A stretch of 64,000 nucleotides of DNA from Xiphydria camelus (taxonomy: Eukaryota > Arthropoda > Insecta > Hymenoptera > Xiphydriidae), in contig OY783199.1 of NCBI GenBank assembly GCA_963678675.1, forward strand, positions 12,700,708-12,764,707, written 5' to 3'. A model generated the notes under the pieces. It did no database searches. It saw nothing but the letters and a program-made list of their open reading frames with translations, and was not told the DNA's origin. The translations under genes and the position numbers were made by a program. Each line of letters opens with the position of its first letter. Position 1 is the stretch's first letter. Shown in pieces: positions 34,421 through 47,249 of the stretch.

Positions 34421-34584
34421 TGTACTGCTCCCCGGGAGAAGGCGGAGCTTGTGTTTGGCAAGTGACGTCAAACCAATAAGAAAATATTTTCGTCCCTAAC
34501 GTTATCGCCGGAGTTACAATGTGCAATTTGTAGTACATTTTTTTTTCAAAAATTCTTTCACGTACATGGTTACTTACACTAGAT
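34421..34584. other. Unassigned gap
   Basis: Short region between the transposon relic and the MITE cluster. GGCGGAGCTTGTGTTTGGCA resembles the complement of sequence near 24697, upstream of copy A. Confidence 0.4.
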
Positions 34585-34805
34585 AGTCTAACCTCGAAAT
34601 CATGGATTTGTGAATAATGGAAATTACTCACCATAATTCACAAATCCACGATTTCAAGGTTAGACGCTTCGATCTCCCGAATTGACACCAACTCTAACTA
34701 CCGACTCGACTTCTACCGGTAAAAATTGCTCGAATACCGACCAAGCCCGGCCGAAGGTAAATTTCAAGGTCGCTATAACTGTGCGGTTCTGGACGGGACA
34801 TACGG
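34585..34805. mobile_element. TA palindromic MITE, truncated left arm
   Basis: Holds the inner hairpin GTCTAACCTCGAAATCATGG with its complement, then AACTCTAACTACCGACTCGA and an end GGGACATACGG next to TA (34806-34807). The left arm stops just outside the inner hairpin. Confidence 0.75.
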
Positions 34806-34816
34806 TATGCGGTATA

Positions 34817-35152
34817 CCGTATGTCCCACTCTGTATTGGCCAGTTTGAAATTACTTTCGGGCAGGCTTGGTCGGTACTCGAGTCATTTAATACCGGTAGA
34901 AGTCGAGTCGGTAGTTAGAGTTGGTGTCAATTCGAGAGTTCGAAGCGTCTAACCTCGAAATTATGAATTTGCGAATAATGGAAATTACTCACCATTATTC
35001 ACAATTTCGAGGTTAGACGCTTCGATCACCCGAATTGACACCTACTCTAACTACCGACTCGACTTCTACCGGTATTAAATGACTCGAGTACCGACCAAGC
35101 CTTCCCGAATGTAATTTCAAACTGGCCAATATGTACAGAGTGGGACATACGG
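34817..35152. mobile_element. TA palindromic MITE, intact
   Basis: CCGTATGTCCCACTCTGTAT and its complement form the ends, flanked by TA (34815-34816 and 35153-35154). Arms of about 165 bp carry TACCGGTAGAAGTCGAGTCG and AGGTTAGACGCTTCGATC, shared with the MITE at 1-371. Confidence 0.9.
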
Positions 35153-35168
35153 TACAGGGAGGGACATA

Positions 35169-35309
35169 CGGTATCCCGTAAGAAACGCAACAAGCGACAT
35201 TTACCTTCGGCAGTATTTGCCAACGGTGCACATGTAAAAGACTCAAACACCGTCGGCAAATACTACCGAAGAAAAATGTCGCTTGTTGCGTTTCTTACGG
35301 GACGTGCGG
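35169..35309. mobile_element. TA palindromic MITE, short type
   Basis: CGGTATCCCGTAAGAAACGC and GCGTTTCTTACGGGACGTGC are inverted; TA at 35167-35168 and 35310-35311. Arms read CTTCGG(C/T)AGTATTTGCC, a diverged form of the CTTCGGCAGTTTTTACCGAC arms at 40832. Confidence 0.85.
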
Positions 35310-35311
35310 TA

Positions 35312-35605
35312 TACGGTATTACGGTATATATAGATTATTTAGACAGAGGTACAAGTGTTAGCTGTTTACGGAGCGCGTGGGGAAGCTAGGAGAAAGTAAC
35401 TAGGCTTGGGTGCGTCACCAATGCCAGCTGCGCTATTAGTAGGTTGTATAGCGATTTACTATATCAACATCATCGGCATGAAAATGTAATGCCACCTTAG
35501 GCCGCAAGCGCTGAAGTAGCTGCGCACGAATCACTGCGCACTAACCACATCCGGTTTCACATTTCCGTCCCGTTTCCCGAGGTTTACCCTCATACCGCCG
35601 TAATA
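35312..35605. other. Unassigned stretch within the nest
   Basis: No repeat partner or ORF seen. It ends with GATGTTTACACATCA, which also occurs in the right arm of the palindrome at 30682. Confidence 0.4.
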
Positions 35606-36180
35606 GATGTTTACACATCAAAAAAAGCGACACCACTAGGTGGGTGGCAGGCGGCGGCACTGCACGGGCACACAGTGAAAAACCTCGGTAACGTCACTGC
35701 GTGTGTTCCCCTTTTGCAAAATCCTACTTTATCCACTTTGTACACTGCGTGATGCCACAGTGGTACCCCAGTGGGCACGCACCAAGACATCACTGTGATG
35801 TTTCTCAAAGTCACCGCGTGGTCTCACAGTGCCACCACTGTGAAGTCACCTGGCTATCGGGGATGCAATTTTCGACCACCGTCGGTAAAAACTGCCGAAG
35901 TGGTGTTGCGTTTGCCGTCAGACATACTGTATATGTTCAATTGCTCGTTTCATATGGTGACAGTAAATGTATCAAGCTGTCAAAATAGCTTTAAAAAAAA
36001 GAAGGAATTGACATGACTCTATATTATCGACTATCGGATTATTTATACCTTACCGACTGCCGAAGTCAAATTTCAAGGTATCGGCCATAGGTATGACTTT
36101 GATCGGTTTACCCGCGGAAATCCGGCAGTTATTTATGGAAATCCTTTCATGAACGAATTGTTCTGGGGAAAATATATATA

Positions 36181-36430
36181 CAGTAAAACACACCTCGTTT
36201 ATCGCAACTCTCACTTACTGCAAGGCAGAAGTCTCGTTTATTGCAACCCCTCCGTCTCCCACCGCGCATGATAGTTCCCACCCTTCCGACTTCCGCCGCG
36301 CACAGTGGCCAATCACGAGCGACCAGTGCGAAATCGCCTTGAGTCGAGAAGCAGGGTGGGGGCCCCCCTCGAGTTGCGATAAACGAGAGGCATACGATTC
36401 GAGGGGCTTGCAATAAACGAGGTTTTACTG
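36181..36430. mobile_element. Pogo-like MITE, CAGTAAAAC ends
   Basis: CAGTAAAACACACCTCGTTT and AAACGAGGTTTTACTG are inverted and flanked by TA (36179-36180 and 36431-36432). CAGT(A)NAACCTCG ends are typical of pogo/Tigger-type elements. Non-coding; inner TCGTTTATTGCAACCCC words repeat the terminus. Confidence 0.82.
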
Positions 36431-36432
36431 TA

Positions 36433-37165
36433 TTATCGAAACATTAATTATAAAATCATTTCAAAATATCACGAGAATAAATCAAAAGTAATGTGATTAT
36501 AATTAATTGACTCGTATCTGTATAAAATGTGAGATTTTAATTTTGTGGTAATAAAAAAGCTATTCTCCTACATGTACATATTCTCCTCATGAATAAATTC
36601 CAAAGAGGAGTGAAATCTTGTCACAAAAACAGATTCTCTGTAAAAAAAAGGCGGCATGTTCATTCAGTGCCAACAAAATTGATACGTAAAATACTCTCCA
36701 AAAAAGATTAGAAATCAATTAAGATCGCCATGTTCAAGATTTATATATAAAAAATAAAAGGTATCATTTGAAAGGAATCATTTATACCGCACAACATATG
36801 CAATACTCAACTATATATCTGAAAGTACTTACCAATAATTTTATTTTTTTTCCACTCACACACTTGTAGGTATTTGAACTTTCGACCCACGCATTCCTTT
36901 GAGAATGACTTATTGCGCCATAACACCGCGTGGTTGCCAAATAGCTGACGGTAACAAACACGTACACGTTAAAATCGGCTGTAGGAGCGAAATTTGCATA
37001 TATGTGTAAACCCACCTTGAGGCGGAGTTGTTCACAAAAAGGCGCTTAAAATATATTTGTACCTACCTATAATGGAGATATAGATAATGTCCGCCTTGAG
37101 GCGGACATGTGCATTAGAGGGTTAAATACTTAAACTGTTTGGTCTATTCTAGAATAAATCGTATA
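36433..37165. other. Unassigned stretch, no gene
   Basis: AT-rich, with GTGGGTTT and AGGCGGA words near 37015-37110. The right boundary is the TTAA end described at 26786-37121. Confidence 0.4.
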
Positions 37166-37167
37166 TA

Positions 37168-38842
37168 CAGGGTGGACTAGGTTAAACATCATTTTTTTAT
37201 ATGTGATAGAACAACAAAAAAAAGTAGACTTTCATAAGAAAATTTTGTTCAAAAATGTTTCCTAACAAAGATACAGGGTGTTAAAGTTTAGAAAAAAAAA
37301 TTGTTTTCTCATCATAACTTCTAAACTACTTGATTGATTTCCATGAAATTTCGCACACAGGCTAATGTAGAACAGCTCTAAGCAGTAATTAAATATTTTT
37401 TAAAAATTCTCCAGTGGCGTAGATACTGGGGGCCGGTACCCCCTTTCTCCCTTCCCAATCTTCGGCGCCACTGGATATTTTGCAAAGAAAATTGAATTAT
37501 TGGATTCCCCGTTTAATTTAAAGAAAAAAATCACCCTTGCAAATTTTTGATTTGTGACTTCGTTTTTGAGATATTTATTTAAATGTATAGGGTTTCGAGC
37601 AGGCTAAACGTTATGATTGAACTGCCAAGATATTTTTCTTTAAATTAAACGGGGAATCCAATAATTAAATTTTCTTTGCAAAATATCCAGCGGCGCCGAA
37701 GATTGGGAAGGGGGAAAGGGGGTACCGGCCCCCAGTATCTACGCCACTGGAGAATTTTTTAAAATTATTTAATTATTACTTAGAGCTGTACGACATTAGC
37801 CTGTGTGGGAAATTTCATGGAAATCGATCCAGTGGCTTAGAAGTTATGATGAGAAAACCATTTTTTTTTCGAAACTTTGACACCCTATATCTTTGTTAGG
37901 AAACATTTTTGAAAAAAATTTTCTCATGAGAATCTATTTTTTTGTTGTTGCTCTATCACATATCACAATTAATGGAGTTCAACCTAGCTTTGGCCTGGTT
38001 GCAACCCTATAAATTAAAATAAATATCTCAAAAACGAAGCCGTAAATCAAAAATTTGCAAGGGTGATTTTTTTCTCTAAATTTAACGGGGAATCCAATAA
38101 TTAAATTTTCTTTGCAAAATATCCAGTGGCGCCGAAGATTGGGAAGGGGGAAAGGGGGTACCGGCCCCCAGTATCTACGCCACTGGAGAATTTTTTAAAA
38201 TTATTTAATTATTACTTAGAGCTGTACGACATTAGCCTGTGTGGGAAATTTCATGGAAATCGATCCAGTGGCTTAGAAGTTATGATGAGAAAACCATTTT
38301 TTTTTCGAAACTTTGACACCCTATATCTTTGTTAGGAAACATTTTTGAAAAAAATTTTCTCATGAGAATCTATTTTTTTGTTGTTGCTCTATCACATATC
38401 ACAATTAATGGAGTTCAACCTAGCTTTGGCCTGGTTGCAACCCTATAAATTAAAATAAATATCTCAAAAACGAAGCCGTAAATCAAAAATTTGCAAGGGT
38501 GATTTTTTTCTCTAAATTTAACGGGGAATCCAATAATTAAATTTTCGTTGCAAAATATCCAGTGGCGCCGAAGATTGGGAGGGGGAAAGGGGGGTACCGG
38601 CCCCTAGTATCTACGCCACTGGAGAATTTAAAAAAATTATTTAATTATTGCTTAGAGCTGTTCTACATTAGCCTCTGTGCGAAATTTCATCGAAATCGAT
38701 CAAGTAGTTTAGAAGTTATGATGAGAAAACCATTTTTTTCGAAACTTTGACACCCTGTATGTTTGTTAGGAAACATTTTTGAAAAAAATTTTCTTATGAG
38801 TCTACTTTTTTTTTGTTGCTCACATATCAAAAAAATGGTTCA
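37168..38842. mobile_element. Inverted-repeat element, right arm triplicated (436-bp units)
   Basis: The left arm (37168-37520) starts CAGGGTGGACTAGGTTAAAC after TA. Its complement appears three times to the right, and ACGGGGAATCCAATAATTAA recurs at 37649, 38085 and 38521, exactly 436 bp apart. Units 1 and 2 are almost identical; unit 3 is more diverged and carries the outer end, which fades near 38842. The core of each arm is CAGTGGCGTAGATACTGGGG. Non-coding. Confidence 0.88.
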
Positions 38843-39598
38843 TATGCCAAAAAGAAAGGAAGTAGAGGAAAATAAGAAATGTGTTAAGAAAATAAAGTAA
38901 TATTGATCAATATTTACGTAGTACTTAAGTCGTTCTTCCAGAAATGAAAGTTTTTTCTAGATTTGAAAAAAATTGATTTCATATGAAGAGTAATACGCAA
39001 TTCAATCCTAGAGAAAAACATATAGGTACATAAAAATAGTAATTTTAAGCAATATTTCGATCAGCTAGAATCATTTATTTGCAGCGTACGGCGTGGCCGC
39101 GTTAGCGTACGTAGTGTCATAGGGAGCGCGTATCATTATGAAACAGCTCGTTCATTGATATATTGTATACATATCACTATGAAATTAATATGATATATAA
39201 TATAAGTATCCTAGTTTATGAATATGTATAAATATGGAAAAACTGCTTAAAGTGCTTGAAGTCATTAGTCCAGCTGCCGGCTCAATTGTCCAAAATCTAC
39301 GCAACAGGTTATTCGTTGAAAAGAGAATTATAGGACGTATTATAGTTGTTAAATAGGATATCAATTATATTTTATACCTACTATTCCCAACAATATTTTT
39401 AATTGAGAATGCTTTTGGAAAAATGTATACGATCCTTCCAGTTATATTTCTAGTTGACAGTTCTATGAAAATAAGTGACCCTTGACCATCAATTATATTT
39501 TAGTTTAAACGTACGATACTCAGCACTCTACGTTTGAAAGGAAAAAGAAACTTTGACAATGGCCGCGAAAGTTTAACATTTTTGATTGCAGAAGATTA
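38843..39598. other. Unassigned AT-rich stretch
   Basis: Only notable word: TTAGTCCAGCTGCCGGCTCA near 39264, the inverted partner of 24356. Confidence 0.5.
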
Positions 39599-40742
39599 CA
39601 CAGGCCGACATCAGTTTAGTTACAGAATGGAGAACCACTGTTACCGACTAATTTTGGATCGCTGATTACGAAAATGATAACTGTTTTACTCGATTAGCTC
39701 GTAATTTGGCGTTATGCGTAGTTACCATTTTTACCATATTTTTAAAGGTCGACGAGTTTTTATTAAAATAACCGATTCTTCAATGGTAATTTAAATGAGA
39801 AAAATATTATATATCATTTGTGGGGGGCAAAAGGCGTAAGCATTTTTTCATTGGCATCTATATAACGAAGAGTGGATAATGGGGAGGACGGGGAGAGAGA
39901 AATTCGCGATCATTTTGCCTACCGTGTTGCGCTACTTTAAACGCTTGACACTTGTGTGGTGGATTTACAAAATACTGTTGTTTTCTGTATCTCTGGAACT
40001 CAAGAGCTGCAACAAAACATTTCTTACAAAATGAGTGGCCCCCTAGAGAGTCAGTTAAGCCCGGTACCAACAATGTTAAGTATCTATCAAGTATCTGGTT
40101 GATCCAGCCAAGATACTACTGCCACCTCTTCATATTAAGTTGGGCCTCATGAAGAATTTCGTCAAAGCTATGGACAAAGAGGGTGAAGGATTTAGCTACC
40201 TTAGACAGTTCTTTCCTAAATTAAGTGATGCTAAATTAAAGGAAGGAATTTTTATAGGACCTGATATTCGCAAACTGATGCATGATAAATTGTTTGAACA
40301 GAGTTTAAGCGAAAGAGAGAGATGCATGGCGTGCCTTTGTCAATGTTATTAAAGGTATTTTGGGCAAAGTAAAGATGAAAATTACGAAGCTCTGGTGCAG
40401 CAACTTTTGGTCGCATATTTTTAAGCGAAAAAAGCAAGACTCCTCGCCTCTTTCCCTCCCCCACAGCCTTGATCAGGATGGTTATGACAATGACTGTGGA
40501 GTAGTTACCCAATTAAACGAAATTAATTCCTTTTTCGTACTCAATTAGCTCATTATAATAATTATTGGGCTGGTAACTCTGATAATAGTTTATTTTGCCC
40601 ATTACATTTTATGGTAAAATTGGCAACTATGCGTTACACAAAAATACGAGCTATCATATTCGCATTCAGTGACCCAAAATTAGTCAGAAGCAGTAGGTTT
40701 TCTTTCTGTAACTTTTCAAAAGTTTCAAAACGTCGGCCTGTG
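39599..40742 (+). mobile_element. CACAGGCCGAC-ended element with ORF fragment
   Basis: CACAGGCCGACATCAG at 39599 and CGTCGGCCTGTG ending at 40742 are inverted, with TTA duplicated (39596-39598 and 40743-40745). It encloses a fragment of the same ORF as 31416-32705, which ties these ends to that gene family. Confidence 0.8.
39930..40350 (+). pseudogene. Fragment of the recurrent arthropod transposon ORF
   Basis: Reads GFTKYCCFLYLWNSRAATKH, NEWPPRESVKPGTNNVKY, then after a frameshift LLPPLHIKLGLMKNFVKAMD, SYLRQFFPKLSDAKLKEGIF and IGPDIRKLMHDKLFEQSLSE. These align with CYLCKWDSRDKQNHY and the following blocks in the minus-strand copy at 31.4-32.7 kb. Both the N-terminal third and the ERFHQD part are missing, so it is an internally deleted relic. 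Confidence 0.8.
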
Positions 40743-40831
40743 TTATTGTACACGGTAGCTGCAATTTAACTCATATTCGATCTGTGCGTACAAACACTGT
40801 TATATTTCAATGAATATATATGACAAGTATA

Positions 40832-40973
40832 CCGTGTGTCTGACGGCAAGCGCAACACGACTTCGGCAGTTTTTACCGACGGTGGTCGAAAATTGCATTG
40901 GATCTAATGCAAGATTCGACCACCGTCGGTAAAAACTGCCGAAGTGGTGTTGCGCTTGCCGTCAGACATGCTG
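40832..40973. mobile_element. Intact palindromic TA MITE (reference copy)
   Basis: CCGTGTGTCTGACGGCAAGC and GCTTGCCGTCAGACATGCTG are inverted; TA at 40830-40831 and 40974-40975. The arms (CTTCGGCAGTTTTTACCGAC) meet at TTGCATTGGATCTAATGCAA. It is the empty-site reference for 27624-35929. Confidence 0.93.
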
Positions 40974-41114
40974 TATGTGCGAAGCAAATGCCGTATGAAA
41001 ATTACTAATCCATTAGACAGATGGCACTGCAGATATACGAGGGCGAGTCAAGTATGAACCGGACTTTTGTTTTAGAATATTTATTGGTACAGTAAATAAA
41101 ATTTTGAATACACC

Positions 41115-41788
41115 TTATTTTTCTATATAATCTCCCCTTTTATTCACACATTTGTTCTATCGAATCGGAAGTTTTTTAATTCCGTCATCAAAGAATGAAT
41201 CTGGTCGTGTCTGTAACCAATTGCACACGAACGTTTCCACACCTTCGTCGTCGTCGTCAAAGTGGTGACCTTCCAGTTCTTTAAGTGGCCCAAACATATG
41301 GTAGTCACACGGCGACAGATCGGAACTGTAGGGCGGGTGTTCCGGTGTTTCTCAATGAATTTTTTCTAATTTTTCTTGGGTCAATGCCGCTGTGTGTGGC
41401 CAAGCGTTGTCATGGAGCAGAAAAATGGGTTGCCGACACTTTTCGGTAACCAAAATCATCTGAAATGATTGATTAGGCACTCCCATACGATATTCCGACG
41501 TGTGCAGCAATTTCCCATATTGTAAGGCGGCAGTCACCTTCAATCAGCTTACTGATCGCACGAATATTCGCCTCACTGATGTTTGTCCGCGGTCGGCGTG
41601 CGTGGCTCTCTTTTTCCACTGACTCCCGGCCATCGGAAGATTTTCTGTGCCAATCGTAGACTTGGATCCTTGAAAGCGTTTTTTCAGCGAATTGTGCAGT
41701 TAGTCGTCGCAAAATTTCGGCAGGTTTTACGCTACGAACATTTAATAATGCGTTGCTCAATAGACGCGTGCACCTCTTGCTCAGACAT
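41115..41788 (-). pseudogene. Mariner transposase pseudogene
   Basis: Start MSEQEVHASIEQ at 41788, then PAEILRRLTAQFAEKTLSRI, QVYDWHRKSSDGRESVEKES, RPRTNISEANIRAISKLIEG and LTIWEIAAHVGISYGSA (the two HTH regions). A deletion removes the first catalytic Asp region. The C-terminus keeps PIFLLHDNAWPHTA (second Asp) and, after a frame change, PYSSDLSPCDYHMFGPLKEL (third). Stops and deletion make it inactive. It is a different mariner group from those at 0.6-4.7 kb. Confidence 0.88.
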
Positions 41789-41867
41789 GATGCTACTAAC
41801 AGCCCATCTGCTCTAGTGAGCCGAACTGGTTTACTTCCCTCCACTTTACATCCCCACCCAACATATA

Positions 41868-42120
41868 CAGTCAACTCTCGTTATAAGGCCGGTGCAGGGA
41901 CTTCAGGAGAGGCGCATTCTGAAAAATGGCCTTCCCCCACTCCTTGCGTCACTCCCCTCAAACGGTTTCTTACTTTCGTTTAGAAGGATCTCAGGACCAA
42001 AGTAGCCCACATTGACAAGCGGCCTTATAACGAGAGAAAAAACGTTTAGAGCGCCGTGGTGGGGGTGACGCTTGAGCGAAGCGGCCTTATAACGAGCGGC
42101 CTTATAACGAAAGTTGACTG
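41868..42120. mobile_element. CAGTCAACTCTCGTTATAAG MITE
   Basis: CAGTCAACTCTCGTTATAAG and CTTATAACGAAAGTTGACTG are inverted; TA at 41866-41867 and 42121-42122. Inner CGGCCTTATAACGAG is repeated in tandem near the right end. The same ends bound 61181-62158. Confidence 0.88.
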
Positions 42121-42199
42121 TATCAAGACATCACGTCACTCACTTCACCTAGGGAGCGTTAAAAATAAAAGTCCGGTTCATATTTGACTCGCCCTCGTA

Positions 42200-42945
42200 C
42201 ATACAGTGTGTATTCGAGGAAGTTTGACATAGGCGATATGCAGCTGTAGTGTACTCTAAACCGTACGCGATTGGCTGTTGATCCGAGGCTACGATACGAT
42301 TGGTTCCAATGACTTTTAGTACCCAATAATAGCTTCTAAAGAAACTCCCTAATTCTTAACCGCCGGGCAGACGTAAATACATGGCCACGCGGGAAATATC
42401 AAATATTAGTTAGGGTTATTGCGTTCCGAAAGTAGTGCACCGGTTACCGTCATAAAATGAGACGCGTAGTAATAGTTGCTAAGAAGCAGAATATTTATAT
42501 TTTAAGGATATACAGTATGCCCCATGGCAAACGCAGGTTTTTGAATTTCCCTGACATTTGATTTCGGTAGTGGTTGGGACGGTGCTCTAACTATAAATTA
42601 CTAGAGCATCGTCTCAACCACTACCAAAATCAAATGTCAGGGAAATTCAAAAACCTGCGTTTGCCATGAGACATACTGTATATCAAAACCCAATGATAAT
42701 TGTATTATTTCAACAATTAAAGCGCTACGATGTTCGACAACTCTTCCGGACGCGATCCCCGCCATGTTTTTACGGCTACTAGAGGCTTAGGGATTTTCTA
42801 TAAAAATGATTGCCGGGTACTGGTAAGTCATTAGAACCAATCATTACAGCATTCTCAAGTCAACAACCAATAGCGTATGGTTTAGAGTATACTACAGGAT
42901 ATCGCCTATGTCAAGCTTCCTCGAATATACATTGTATGTACGAGT
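42200..42945. mobile_element. Palindromic element with MITE in its loop
   Basis: ATACAGTGTGTATTCGAGGA (42201) and TCCTCGAATATACATTGTAT (near 42920) are inverted, and arms match for about 130 bp, including GTAGTGTACTCTAAACC. The MITE at 42513-42678 sits in the loop. It directly abuts the mariner to its left. Confidence 0.8.
42513..42678. mobile_element. TA palindromic MITE
   Basis: CAGTATGCCCCATGGCAAAC and GTTTGCCATGAGACATACTG are inverted; TA at 42511-42512 and 42679-42680. The arms continue as GAATTTCCCTGACATTTGAT, the sequence also next to the terminus of the MITE at 1-371. Confidence 0.93.
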
Positions 42946-44178
42946 ACAATCAGACACGCTTACTAAAGTATAACAGTGTCTGTGCGTACGGAGCAAATAA
43001 AAAACAACGAACATATGACGTAGAGTGGTACGAGGATGTCGGAAAGATTCGTTTTACGAGGTAGTCGCGTGAGCGTTATGCGCAGCAACGTATACGGTGC
43101 TGTCTCCCTAACTTTATCACTCTGTAACTTTCACTTTCTCTGAACGTTCGACCATGAGCGTTGGAGAATTATTCCCCCATTATTTTTCCTGCGCACTCAT
43201 GCGCGATAGACTCCCCCTCCTCATCTCTCTCCCTCTCTCTCGCTCTTTCTTCCCTTCTCCCTCTCCCCTACTCGCTCTTTCTCTTCCTTCCTCTCCCTCC
43301 CTCCCTCGCTCCCTCCCTATGAAGGACCATTCTGTAAGCCCCGAGTGCGAAAAGTTCGGGAGACAGCACTGTATACACCGAACCGTAGACCATTCGCTGC
43401 ATACGTACGAACACTGTTATACTTTAGTGAGCATGTGTGATTGTACATCTATCATCTAGCATCAATGATTCTGATGGACCCGCTTTGAGTGAGAGTACTT
43501 CATTGGTACTGTACGATCGAATCTTCTTGTTTTGCCATGAAGCACCAATAAAATTTAGCCTATACCTATGGCAAAACACTAAGATTCACTTCGCCACACA
43601 TGCTCACTGAGGTATAACAATGTTCGTACGCACGGAGCTACAAACGCAGGAAACGAGCATGAAGTATTCTAGAGCGCGTCCATGCTCTACTTCAGTCCTT
43701 GAAATAAATCCATACTTGTAAATTATGCAATAATTGGAGTATTTCCTCGCACAATCCATTCATGCTGCGGTGCGAGTTTGTCTCCGCGACGATGAAGAAT
43801 ACTGTACGTCGCATGCGTATAGAAGAGATATTTCATGCTGGGGCGGGAGTATTACGCGAAAAAATGCCAATTCAATGACATATCGATACCTTTTTGCCAA
43901 AGTATCGATATCTCCGTGAAGAGCCACCTGTCAACATTATTGAAAGTTGGCAAAACTAATAGAAATTAATAGTCATTTTATTTTTATTTTGACATACTTT
44001 TATACATCAAAATTAAGTTTAAATGCTGGTGGATAATAATTTACACAACGCAAATGAGTAACGTTAGACAATTAATTACTTAAGAACTTTATTATCCAGT
44101 TATGAAATGAAATTTAATAAGTACGATTTATATAAATATTGTTTCAATAAAAATTAATTAATAATGAATGGTTTTATA
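42946..44178. other. Unassigned; CT-rich tract and one hairpin
   Basis: CT-rich at 43205-43320. A hairpin pairs CGTACGAACACTGTTATACT (43405) with the sequence near 43615; related words occur near 42965 and 40790. No gene recognised; frames are short and unfamiliar. Confidence 0.5.
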
Positions 44179-44180
44179 TA

Positions 44181-44920
44181 CAGGGTGACCAGGTCAAAGT
44201 GTATACAACATTTTTGCCCGTAAAATTTTTATTTTAATGAAAAAACAAATTCTGTCAACAAAAAACAATAACTAATAGTCCTCCACATCACATATTTAAT
44301 TGGTTTCAAAGTGCCCTCCTTTAGCTGCCACACATAGCCTCAAACGCGTACGAAAATTTTGAGCCGTGGCACGCAACTCTTTCAACGAGATACCGTCCCA
44401 CTCCCGGCGTAGGGAATGCTTTAGCGCCTCCAAATATGTATGAGGTTTAGCACAGGCTCTGGCCTCCAAAATCGACCACACGCTGTAGTCCAGAGGGTTG
44501 AAGTCGGGCGAGTAGGGCGGCCATTCTTGGGAGATAATGAAATCCGGAAAGTGCTTTCGGATGATTTTCAGCTGCTGAGGGATCCGGACGGTACGTTTCG
44601 AGCTTCCTCTAGGACGGTCCTTACTGTGTCCAAGTTTCTTGAACCGTTTGATCGCCCGGCTGACCCAATAAACGAGCGATATGAAGCGACCGGGCGATCT
44701 CACAGTTGCGCTTTCCAAGCTCATGTAACGCAATAATTTTCTCTCGTTGATTTGCCATCTTAAAAAAGCATGATTAATATAAACAAAAAATTGCGACAAA
44801 ATTCATACAAGTAGTTCAAGAGTTGGAGAATTTATTTGCGTAAACAAAAAACCAGCAAAAACCAAGGCGTTCGTGGTAGAACCGATAGAAATTTGTGTAC
44901 CCATTGACCTGGTCATCCTG
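44181..44920 (-). mobile_element. Tc1/mariner-type element, deleted
   Basis: CAGGGTGACCAGGTCAAAGT and its loose complement GACCTGGTCATCCTG form the ends; TA at 44179-44180 and 44921-44922. It is 740 bp, too short for a full transposase. Confidence 0.85.
44296..44758 (-). pseudogene. Tc1/mariner transposase pseudogene
   Basis: Start MANQRENY at 44758. The first part is frame-damaged, then GRFISLVYWVSRAIKRFKKL and SKDRPRGSSKRTVRIPQQ (HTH region). A deletion joins this directly to the C-terminus: EWPPYSPDFNPLDYSVWSIL (third catalytic residue), ARACAKPHTYLEALKHSLRR, and RTRLRLCVAAKGGHFETN at the end. The first catalytic block is gone. This ending is common in ant and bee transposons, from memory. 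Confidence 0.83.
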
Positions 44921-44922
44921 TA

Positions 44923-47249
<2,327 letters not shown>

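Larger units (their letters stand above)
27701..35862. mobile_element. Element with CCCCGATAGCC ends, inserted in the MITE
   Basis: It begins CCCCGATAGCC and ends GGCTATCGGGG; AT is duplicated at 27699-27700 and 35863-35864. A second CCCCGATAGCCAAGCGTGAC starts at 29064-29065, so the left part is a tandem dimer. Contents in order: a Harbinger-like MITE, SWIM fragment 1, tRNA-like 1, restart, SWIM fragment 2, tRNA-like 2, the 727-bp palindrome, a transposon with ORF, three TA MITEs, and the right end. The family is not one I can name. Confidence 0.7.
27624..35929. mobile_element. Palindromic TA MITE opened by an 8-kb insertion
   Basis: The left arm (27624-27700) begins CAGCATGTTTGACGGCAAGC; the right arm (35865-35929) ends GCCGTCAGACATACTG; TA flanks both (27622-27623 and 35930-35931). 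Joining the arms gives the complement of the intact MITE at 40832-40973, base for base around TTAGATCCAATGCAATTTTC. The insertion point is therefore exact. Confidence 0.9.
26786..37121. mobile_element. Possible TTAA element holding the whole 27-37 kb nest
   Basis: CCCTCTAATGCA at 26786 and TGCATTAGAGGG ending at 37121 are perfect 12-bp inverted ends, each next to TTAA (26782-26785 and 37122-37125). Just inside the right end is the hairpin GTCCGCCTTGAGGCGGAC. All the nested elements lie between. No piggyBac transposase is visible. Two solo ends of one MITE family would look the same, so this is tentative. Confidence 0.5.
41038..42197 (-). mobile_element. Mariner element, deleted, with nested MITE
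   Basis: CGAGGGCGAGTCAAGTATGA and TCATATTTGACTCGCCCTCG are inverted and flanked by TA (41036-41037 and 42198-42199). A pogo-like MITE sits at 41868-42120. About 900 bp of mariner remains, short of full length. Confidence 0.9.
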
